This document shows positions 1 to 5,059 of a stretch of 5,059 bases of DNA, one piece after another. The number at the start of each line of letters is the position of its first letter. Within the stretch, counting starts at the first letter, position 1. The DNA comes from GCA-2737125 sp044336815 (GTDB taxonomy: Bacteria > Actinomycetota > Actinomycetes > S36-B12), in NCBI GenBank assembly GCA_044336815.1, contig JBIIOU010000162.1:1-5059 (forward strand), read 5' to 3'. The notes below the pieces were generated by a model. That model did no database searches and was not told the DNA's origin. It saw only the letters and a list, made by a program, of their open reading frames with translations. The translations under genes were made by a program, and so were the position numbers.

Positions 1-4
1 CACT

Positions 5-1702
5 ATGGCTGAGTTCATCTACACCCTCTATAAGGCACGTAAAGCACACGGCGACAAGGTCGTCCTCGACGATGTCACTTTGTCCTTTCTCCCCGGCGCC
101 AAAATCGGGGTGGTAGGGCCAAATGGCGCCGGTAAGTCCTCACTGCTAAAAATCATGTCTGGGCTTGACGACGTCTCCAACGGCGAGGCGAAACTGATGG
201 ACGGCTTCACCGTCGGCTTCCTGCAGCAAGAACCCAAGCTTGATGAGACCAAGACGGTTTTAGAAAACGTCGAAGATGGTGTCGCCGAGAGCAAAGGCAT
301 GATCAATCGCTTCAACGAGATCTCAGCTGAACTAGCCAACCCAGATGCCGACTACGACACCCTGCTGGCCGAAATGGGCAAATTGCAGGAGGTCATCGAT
401 CACCGAGGTGCTTGGGATCTCGATGCACAACTTGAGCAGGCGATGGATGCGCTGCGGTGCCCGCCACCAGATGCCGATGTAAGCGTTTTGTCCGGTGGTG
501 AAAAACGTCGAGTTGCCCTATGTCAGCTTCTTCTGCGGCAGCCGGATTTGCTGCTCCTGGATGAGCCAACCAACCACCTTGACGCCGAAAGTGTGCAGTG
601 GCTCGAGCAACACCTCGAGAAGTATCCGGGCACGGTGATCGCGATCACCCATGATCGTTACTTCCTTGACAATGTGGCCCAGTGGATCCTTGAACTCGAT
701 CGTGGTCATGCCTATCCGTATGAAGGTAATTACTCGACCTACCTTGATACCAAATCAACGCGACTTAAAATTGAAGGCCAAAAGGATGTCAAGTTACAAA
801 AGCGCTTGACCGAAGAACTCGAGTGGGTGCGCTCGAACGCGAAGGCTCGACAGACCAAGAGCCGGGCCCGCCTTGACCGATACGAAGAGATGGCGGCAGC
901 GGCCGACAAAACCCGCAAGTTCGACATGGAAGAAATCCAGATCCCACCAGGCCCGCGCCTTGGAAGTTTGGTCGTTGAAGCCAAGGGGCTAACCAAGGGC
1001 TTCGGTGACCGGCTCCTTCTCGATGATCTCTCTTTCACCTTGCCGCGCAACGGGATAGTTGGAGTCATCGGCCCCAACGGTGTTGGTAAAACCACCCTTT
1101 TCAAGATGATTGTTGCGGCAACCGAGGGCGAAGTTGTGGATAAGGACGACCTACCCACCTCTGGTGAGATCCGCATCGGTGACACCGTCAAACTTTCCTA
1201 TGTCGATCAGTCCCGATCAGGCCTTGACCCAACTAAGAATGTTTGGGAGGTGGTTTCTGATGGCCTCGACTGGATAAAGGTTGGTAACGTCGAGATGCCC
1301 TCGCGCGCCTATGTATCAGTCTTCGGATTCAAGGGGCCAGACCAGCAGAAGCCATCAGGGGTGTTATCCGGTGGTGAGCGCAACCGGTTGAACTTGGCCC
1401 TCACCTTGAAGATGGGCGGCAACCTATTGCTCCTCGATGAGCCCACCAACGACCTCGATGTTGAAACTTTGGGATCCCTTGAAAATGCTCTGCTCGAGTT
1501 CCCTGGGTGCGCGGTGATCACCTCGCATGATCGCTGGTTCTTGGATCGCATCGCAACTCACATTCTTGCCTATGAAGGTGATTCGCAATGGTTCTGGTTT
1601 GAGGGCAACTTTGAATCATATGAGAAGAACAAGGTCGAGCGGCTCGGTGCTGATGCCGCGCGGCCGCATCGGGCCACGTATCGCAAACTCACCAGGGGTT
1701 AA
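5..1702 (+). CDS. ettA: EttA, ABC-F energy-dependent translational throttle
   Basis: This is a cytoplasmic ABC-F ATPase with two nucleotide-binding domains and no membrane part. EttA proteins bind the ribosomal E site and gate entry of the 70S initiation complex into elongation according to ATP/ADP level. Domain 1 has Walker A GPNGAGKS (38-45), Q-loop Gln near 74-75, an arm insertion (about 95-137), signature LSGGE (162-166), Walker B with Asp186 and catalytic Glu187, and switch His216. The charged helical linker (about 243-310, ELEWVR and KARQTKSRARL) is the P-site tRNA interaction motif. Domain 2 has Walker A GPNGVGKT (356-363), LSGGE (454-458), Asp478/Glu479 and His508. The 565 residues compare with about 555 in E. 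coli EttA, and similarity runs end to end: the start MAEFIYT matches E. coli MAQFVYT and the C-terminus keeps GADA. All catalytic residues are intact. Only 4 bases precede the ATG, so promoter and ribosome site are not visible. It probably heads the plus-strand operon. Confidence 0.96.
   Translation: MAEFIYTLYKARKAHGDKVVLDDVTLSFLPGAKIGVVGPNGAGKSSLLKIMSGLDDVSNGEAKLMDGFTVGFLQQEPKLDETKTVLENVEDGVAESKGMINRFNEISAELANPDADYDTLLAEMGKLQEVIDHRGAWDLDAQLEQAMDALRCPPPDADVSVLSGGEKRRVALCQLLLRQPDLLLLDEPTNHLDAESVQWLEQHLEKYPGTVIAITHDRYFLDNVAQWILELDRGHAYPYEGNYSTYLDTKSTRLKIEGQKDVKLQKRLTEELEWVRSNAKARQTKSRARLDRYEEMAAAADKTRKFDMEEIQIPPGPRLGSLVVEAKGLTKGFGDRLLLDDLSFTLPRNGIVGVIGPNGVGKTTLFKMIVAATEGEVVDKDDLPTSGEIRIGDTVKLSYVDQSRSGLDPTKNVWEVVSDGLDWIKVGNVEMPSRAYVSVFGFKGPDQQKPSGVLSGGERNRLNLALTLKMGGNLLLLDEPTNDLDVETLGSLENALLEFPGCAVITSHDRWFLDRIATHILAYEGDSQWFWFEGNFESYEKNKVERLGADAARPHRATYRKLTRG
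1694..1698 (+). promoter_or_regulatory. Ribosome binding site for the thioesterase gene
   Basis: AGGGG lies inside the last codons of ettA, 6 bases before the GTG at 1705. This is good Shine-Dalgarno spacing and supports GTG 1705 over the in-frame GTG at 1720. Because the site is within ettA and the gap is 2 bases, translation of the two genes is probably coupled. Confidence 0.6.
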
Positions 1703-1704
1703 AG

Positions 1705-2115
1705 GTGAGAATCTTCCGTGTGCCGATCGAGCGAAGATTTAGTGACCTCGACTTTCTGCAGCACATAAATAATGTGGTCTATCACGACTACCTCCAAGAG
1801 GCTCGTATTCGATTGATGGGCGAACTGCTCAGTGAATTTGCGGAGGCCTATGTCCCGCAGGTCTTAGTGCGTCAGGAGATCAATTACCGAAAGACGCTGG
1901 TGCTGCGCCCCGAGCCCTTGATCGTCGAAGTTTGGGTCACTTCGGTGGGCCGCACCTCCTACGCACTTGGTTATCGAATCCTCGATGACGACGGCTCCCT
2001 CGCTGCAGATGCGACAAGTGTCATGGTGTGCTTTGATCCTGTTACCCAAGGGTCGGTGCCGATACCTGATGAATATCGAGCCGTACTAGTTGAAGCGACG
2101 GAAGGTATCGGATAG
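1705..2115 (+). CDS. Hotdog-fold acyl-CoA thioesterase (4HBT/YbgC-like)
   Basis: This is a 136-residue single hotdog-domain protein of the 4-hydroxybenzoyl-CoA thioesterase superfamily, expected to hydrolyse an acyl-CoA thioester in the cytoplasm as a dimer or tetramer. The N-terminal block FSDLD, then H20-I-N-N23, then Y26 and the AR pair at 33-34, is the family's active-site loop and start of the central helix. Asp16 is in the position of the catalytic acid. Later strands (VEVWVTSVGRTSY, near 73-85) match the hotdog core. Length is typical. The start is GTG 1705, 2 bases after the ettA stop. It appears to correspond to M. tuberculosis Rv2475c, which likewise lies close to ettA (position recalled, not checked). 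The substrate cannot be read from the sequence: the family covers short, aromatic and long-chain acyl-CoAs. The persistent link to ettA has no known biochemical explanation. Confidence 0.88.
   Translation: MRIFRVPIERRFSDLDFLQHINNVVYHDYLQEARIRLMGELLSEFAEAYVPQVLVRQEINYRKTLVLRPEPLIVEVWVTSVGRTSYALGYRILDDDGSLAADATSVMVCFDPVTQGSVPIPDEYRAVLVEATEGIG
2100..2105 (+). promoter_or_regulatory. Probable ribosome binding site for the third plus-strand gene
   Basis: GGAAGG lies in the last codons of the thioesterase gene, 10 bases before the GTG at 2116. The spacing is slightly long. Together with the directly abutting stop and start (TAG-GTG), it supports the GTG 2116 start and translation coupled to the upstream gene. 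Confidence 0.4.
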
Positions 2116-2784
2116 GTGACTAGTACGACATTGACCTTGGCCACCGATGATGCCCGGGTACTTGGTGCTTTTGGGCGTCGGCAATTGGTCTGGGATCCCC
2201 GTCTACCGGTGCGAGTGGTCTCAACAGCTTCAGCAATCGGTCTTTATACGGCACCTCCGTTGAATGTATTGGCTCTCTTTGCCGTGCCTGCGACCATCGA
2301 AGGTGATCCGATTGATACAACAGTCTCACTCGCGTCGTTGGTGGCTGAATTCGATGCCACTGTTGGTTTTGGTACTCCAATTCAAATAGCGGCTTTGCGC
2401 GAGGTCGCGGTGCCGGTAACTTCTGCGATGAGTGTTGTTCACTTACCGCCGGCTGATGGATGGCAAATGCCGATGCAAGCACTGGCCGGTGACCTAGTTT
2501 TGCATGTTGACACTGCGGTAGCCGAGTTCACGGCAAGGTCAGCAGGGCAAGCAGAATCAGTACAGCAATCAATTGCCGACGAAATCTGGGAGCGCCCCAC
2601 TTGGGCAGCCCTACCTATGCGAGTACTCCACGCTGCGCAGCGATTGGGCATGATGACCAACGATCAATCGCGGGTTAGTGCTGCCACTTGCGGCCCCTGG
2701 AAGCGCCTGGCTACCGCCCGCGGGCAGGTATTCACACGAACAAGTGGAGGCCGAGCTGGTATCGGACTCCAGGTGGTTCGTTAG
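2116..2784 (+). CDS. Conserved actinobacterial protein of unknown function (Rv2474c-like)
   Basis: This is a 222-residue protein with no catalytic motif I recognise. It has a likely soluble alpha/beta composition, rich in Ala and Val, with no signal peptide. A hydrophobic stretch near 38-60 contains several prolines and is unlikely to be a membrane helix. Visible elements are an N-terminal GRRQLVWDPR block (20-29), a predicted helix with PMRVLHAAQRLGMM around 165-180, and a C-terminal GPWKRLA...GQVF block with the protein's only cysteine, Cys192, just before it. I recall actinobacterial proteins of about this size beside the same thioesterase with a similar C-terminal pattern (VPxRLVxxLxRMG, then GxWxxLA), and M. 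tuberculosis Rv2474c is in the equivalent position. That assignment rests on context and memory, not on alignment. The GTG start immediately follows the thioesterase stop. The gene's TAG overlaps the haemoglobin stop on the other strand. Intact length and coupling argue for a real gene. Function is unknown. Confidence 0.75.
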   Translation: MTSTTLTLATDDARVLGAFGRRQLVWDPRLPVRVVSTASAIGLYTAPPLNVLALFAVPATIEGDPIDTTVSLASLVAEFDATVGFGTPIQIAALREVAVPVTSAMSVVHLPPADGWQMPMQALAGDLVLHVDTAVAEFTARSAGQAESVQQSIADEIWERPTWAALPMRVLHAAQRLGMMTNDQSRVSAATCGPWKRLATARGQVFTRTSGGRAGIGLQVVR

Positions 2785-3170
2785 ATATTTTGCATTGCCA
2801 TTGCTGCGCCGCCCAGGTACTCCCAAAGCATGTCTTCAAGGTCTTGGGGCAGTTGTTGATCATGCACGGCGTGCGCCATTAACTCCATCCACCGGTCGCG
2901 GGCGGCGACGTCAATTTGATAGGGCGCGTGCCGAAGACGAAGGCGGGGGTGGCCGCGCTCATCGCTATAGGTTTTGGGGCCGCCCCAGTATTGCTCGAGA
3001 AATAAGCAAAGTCGGCGCTCAGCTTCGGTGAGGTCAGCATCTGGGTACATCGGGCGCAGGATCGGGTCGACCGCCACTCGGCGGTAGAAGTTGGCCACTA
3101 GTTCGGTAAAGAACTCCTGGCCGCCCAATGCTTCATATGGCGAAATCTCACCCGCCGTTGGCTCGCTCAT
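2781..3170 (-). CDS. glbO: Group II truncated haemoglobin (trHbO)
   Basis: This is a 129-residue haem protein with the 2-on-2 helical fold, cytoplasmic and possibly membrane-associated as described for mycobacterial GlbO. It binds oxygen with high affinity, and proposed roles include oxygen handling, peroxidase-like chemistry and NO or peroxynitrite detoxification. Residues aligning with M. tuberculosis GlbO at a constant offset of 6 are B10 Tyr29, CD1 Tyr42, proximal F8 His81 and G8 Trp94. Tyr CD1 with Trp G8 is the GlbO signature. The blocks FLEQYWGGP (57-65) and GHPRLRLRHAP (73-83) are nearly identical to the mycobacterial protein, and the GG near 16-17 is the conserved AB-corner glycine motif. 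The N-terminus is about 6 residues longer than in GlbO. The start is ATG 3170, the only in-frame ATG before the fold begins. It overlaps the upstream SDR stop by one base (TGATG), and no good Shine-Dalgarno is visible, so translation probably depends on coupling. It is the last gene of the minus-strand run. Confidence 0.96.
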   Translation of the reverse strand: MSEPTAGEISPYEALGGQEFFTELVANFYRRVAVDPILRPMYPDADLTEAERRLCLFLEQYWGGPKTYSDERGHPRLRLRHAPYQIDVAARDRWMELMAHAVHDQQLPQDLEDMLWEYLGGAAMAMQNI

Positions 3171-4687
3171 CAGGTAGCAATCGATTTCGGATTCGCGGAA
3201 ATACCTGGTGGCGTGGGACTACTAGCTTCAGCCTGTTCAATGATGTGTCGGGCCATCGGCGGGAACACAATCGCGTGGAATGGTGCGATCGACCACCAAT
3301 AGATATGCCCGATCAGGCTCTTGGGCCAGTAGACAGCTCGCTGGCATAAGACGAGGCCGCCTGCCGGGTCTTCTCTAACGGTGAATTCGAGCCAAGCCCG
3401 CCCCGGCATCTTCATCTCAGCGCGGAGCCTAAGTAGTTTTGGCGGAATACGTTCTTCAACCCGCCAAAAGTCCACCACATCGCCGACCATTAACGTGTCG
3501 GGGTTCCGGCGGCCTCTTCGCAGTCCGACACCGCCAATAAGTCGGTCAATATTCCCGCGAATCTGCCACAACAGGCGCGCTGAATACCAACCGTGAACCC
3601 CACCGATGCGATCTATCGCCGCCCAAAGCGCCTCCGGTGAGGCTTGGGTTCGTAGTTCACGCACATCGGTGTGGAGTGAGCCACCAGCCCACTCTGGGTC
3701 ACTAGGCAATGGATCACTTGACCGGCCGGGAGTTGATGCGCCGGACCACCGGGTGGCCACTTGGGCATCTTGAATCCGGGTGAGTGCACGTGCGACGGCA
3801 TCCTCGAAGGTCAAAAGTCCATCCGGTGGATCCGGGATGAATTGCGCGATGTCGTGGTCTCGGCAAACCGATGGATGGCGCAGTGAGCGCACGAGTGGCT
3901 TGGCGATCGCCTTGGGTACCGGGGTGACGATATTGACCCAATGACTCGACAGCCGCGGGGACAGCAAATTGATAGGCAAGATGATGCGCTTGGGCAACCC
4001 GGCCACCGCGGCGTAGCGCTGCATCATGTCCTGAAAACTCATCACACCGGGGCCGCCGATATCAAATATGCGGCTGACTTCCGGTGGTAGTTCTGCACCG
4101 AGAACGAGATAGCGCAGTACATCCCTAATCGCAATCGGCTGGGTCTTCATTCGCACCCAACGGGGGGCGATCATCGCTGGGAGGCGCTCGGTTAAGTAGC
4201 GAAGCATCTCAAATGATGCAGATCCAGAACCGATGATGACGGCGGCGCGATACTCAATAGTTGGAACACCGGAGGCGCGCAGGGTTTGTCCAACAAGCAC
4301 CCTTGAACGCATATGCGGTGTCATCTTGTCATTGGCGATCGCCGGAGCCAGCCCGCCGAGGTAAATGATGCGCCCCACATTTTGTGTCGCACAAGCGGTT
4401 GCGAATACCTGTGCCATCGACTGTTCGGCCGCTTCAAGTTCGTGGCCTTCTTGCAGCGAGTGGAGGAGGTAGTAGGCGACCTCGATGCCGTCGAGTGCGG
4501 ACGTGACGGCTACCGGGTCACTAGCGTCGCCAGCATAGATCTCGACCTGATTTGCCCAAGGGATGTCCCGGAGTTTCTCCGGTGAACGGGCAAGGACGCG
4601 GACTTCATGCCCGGCTCCGAGTAGTTCACGTACCAGTCTTCCACCGACATATCCGGAGGCGCCAGTTACCAGGCAGCGTTTGCTCAT
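3170..4687 (-). CDS. Atypical SDR (NAD(P)-binding, NmrA-like) fused to a DUF2867 domain
   Basis: This is a 505-residue two-domain protein. Residues 1 to about 300 form a Rossmann NAD(P)-binding domain with TGASGYVG (8-15) as the glycine-rich loop, Arg34 after the second strand (favouring NADP) and Asp54 at the adenine-binding position. AYYLLHS (71-77) and YLGGLAP (109-115) follow as family blocks. The usual catalytic Tyr-x-x-x-Lys is replaced by His125-x-x-x-Arg129 and the catalytic Ser region by glycines, so this is an atypical SDR and may bind the nucleotide without classical dehydrogenase chemistry. A Pro/Ser/Asp-rich linker (about 310-332) leads to the DUF2867 domain (about 336-485), with GWYSARLLW (366-374), GGVGLRRGRR (385-394), DFWRVE (406-411) and a hydrophobic segment at 457-479. 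Length is usual for this fusion. The ATG overlaps the MscS stop by 4 bases (ATGA), and the gene's stop overlaps the haemoglobin ATG by one. Substrate is unknown. NAD-dependent epimerase is the common database label but is not supported by the active site. Confidence 0.9.
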   Translation of the reverse strand: MSKRCLVTGASGYVGGRLVRELLGAGHEVRVLARSPEKLRDIPWANQVEIYAGDASDPVAVTSALDGIEVAYYLLHSLQEGHELEAAEQSMAQVFATACATQNVGRIIYLGGLAPAIANDKMTPHMRSRVLVGQTLRASGVPTIEYRAAVIIGSGSASFEMLRYLTERLPAMIAPRWVRMKTQPIAIRDVLRYLVLGAELPPEVSRIFDIGGPGVMSFQDMMQRYAAVAGLPKRIILPINLLSPRLSSHWVNIVTPVPKAIAKPLVRSLRHPSVCRDHDIAQFIPDPPDGLLTFEDAVARALTRIQDAQVATRWSGASTPGRSSDPLPSDPEWAGGSLHTDVRELRTQASPEALWAAIDRIGGVHGWYSARLLWQIRGNIDRLIGGVGLRRGRRNPDTLMVGDVVDFWRVEERIPPKLLRLRAEMKMPGRAWLEFTVREDPAGGLVLCQRAVYWPKSLIGHIYWWSIAPFHAIVFPPMARHIIEQAEASSPTPPGISANPKSIAT

Positions 4688-5059
4688 GGCTCCATTCTGG
4701 TGCCAGATGGGGTTCCCGGCATGTTGGAGGGAGGGCGCGCCAAAACCGGAATCACGATGCCGGCGCGATCGAATGCCAGTTTCATGCGCTCTCTGATAGC
4801 CCGTGCCAACGGGACCTGCTGTTCTGGCACAGACTTAGCGGTAATCCGCAAAAACACGGCGTCACCGCTCATCGATTCGACGCCGGCGAACATGGGTTTG
4901 CCCAGCAACATGTCGTCATAAGTCGGGTCCTCGTCCATGTCGATTGCGACGTTCTCAATGATGTCGCGAACCTTGTCGAGGTCAGCGTTATAAGCGACGG
5001 GGATATCGACAACAGCGAGTGTCCAGCCCTGTGATTTATTGGCTACACGCAGGATTTCA
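4684..5059 (-). CDS. MscS-family mechanosensitive ion channel, C-terminal part (5' end outside window)
   Basis: These are the last 124 residues of a small-conductance mechanosensitive channel; the reading frame stays open to the right edge. MscS channels are inner-membrane heptamers that open under membrane tension to release solutes during hypo-osmotic shock. Visible here is the cytoplasmic portion. The opening EILRVANKSQGW is the end of the MscS beta domain (family pattern NGEI..V.N.S). WTLAVVDIPVAYNADLDKV is the first strand and helix of the C-terminal alpha/beta vestibule domain. A second strand, AVFLRITAK, and an amphipathic helix, ARAIRERMKLAFDRAGI, follow. The short tail is rich in Pro, Arg and Met. 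The pore-lining TM3 lies outside the window, so channel subtype cannot be judged. Its TGA overlaps the downstream SDR ATG as ATGA, giving translational coupling. The reading frame is intact throughout the visible part. Confidence 0.88.
   Translation of the reverse strand, partial: EILRVANKSQGWTLAVVDIPVAYNADLDKVRDIIENVAIDMDEDPTYDDMLLGKPMFAGVESMSGDAVFLRITAKSVPEQQVPLARAIRERMKLAFDRAGIVIPVLARPPSNMPGTPSGTRMEP

Noticed and set aside
739..1191. A 150-codon minus-strand open frame inside ettA.
   Set aside because: It is antisense to the conserved linker and second ATPase domain of EttA. Its Ser/Arg-rich translation is typical of a mirror frame.
487..1480. Similar stretches (TCCGGTGGTGA and the GATGAGCC...ACCAAC region) repeated about 880 bases apart.
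   Set aside because: These are the matching signature and Walker B motifs of EttA's two ATPase domains, an old domain duplication and not a DNA repeat.
2712..2730. GC-rich imperfect inverted repeat (TACC-GCC, loop CGCG, GGC-A-GGTA) that could act as a terminator for the haemoglobin transcript.
   Set aside because: It lies inside the coding sequence of the opposing gene, has only 7 paired bases with a bulge, and no T run follows on either strand. Chance in GC-rich coding DNA is likelier.
2678..3031. A 117-codon open frame on the plus strand across the convergent junction.
   Set aside because: It lies mostly antisense to the haemoglobin gene, which is certain from its haem-pocket residues. 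The translation is Arg/Gly-rich with no family resemblance.
3899..4345. Two copies of GGCGATCGCC, the cyanobacterial HIP1-like palindrome, near 3902 and 4335.
   Set aside because: Both fall in the SDR gene where Ala-Ile codons produce the sequence. There are only two copies and the gene content is actinobacterial, so no repeat family is supported.
4552..5034. A 160-codon plus-strand open frame opposite the SDR start and MscS.
   Set aside because: It is a shadow of two recognised genes in GC-rich DNA. It is rich in His, Arg and Cys, with no plausible start context or similarity.

Overview
The window is wall-to-wall protein coding. Six genes sit in two tightly packed runs that converge head-on near position 2783. 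There is no non-coding stretch longer than a few bases, and no RNA gene, mobile element, CRISPR array or clear repeat. The proteins point to an actinobacterium: group II truncated haemoglobin of the mycobacterial GlbO type, EttA followed by a small hotdog thioesterase and an uncharacterised protein, and GTG starts. From memory, Mycobacterium tuberculosis has Rv2477c (EttA), Rv2475c (thioesterase) and Rv2474c (unknown) on one strand facing glbO (Rv2470) on the other, which is the same convergent layout. GC is only in the mid 50s per cent by eye from sampled lines. That is low for Streptomyces or Mycobacterium and would fit an uncultured or environmental actinobacterium, but the genus cannot be named from this sequence.

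Plus strand, positions 5-2784: ettA (ABC-F translation factor), then a 4HBT/YbgC-like acyl-CoA thioesterase 2 bases later, then a 222-residue protein of unknown function whose GTG start directly follows the thioesterase stop. The spacing implies one transcript whose promoter lies left of the window.

Minus strand, positions 5059 to 2781: the C-terminal 124 residues of an MscS-type mechanosensitive channel (5' end beyond the right edge), then a 505-residue NAD(P)-binding atypical SDR fused to a DUF2867 domain, then the truncated haemoglobin. These three are linked by stop/start overlaps (ATGA, then TGATG), so they are very probably co-transcribed and translationally coupled. Their promoter is also outside the window.

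The two runs overlap tail to tail by 4 bases, with no convincing terminator between them. Most of the content is conserved housekeeping. The points worth a second look are the unknown third gene coupled to the thioesterase, and the coupling of an MscS channel, an SDR lacking its catalytic residues and an oxygen-binding haemoglobin. I see no sign of a defence system, mobile system or other clearly new system.
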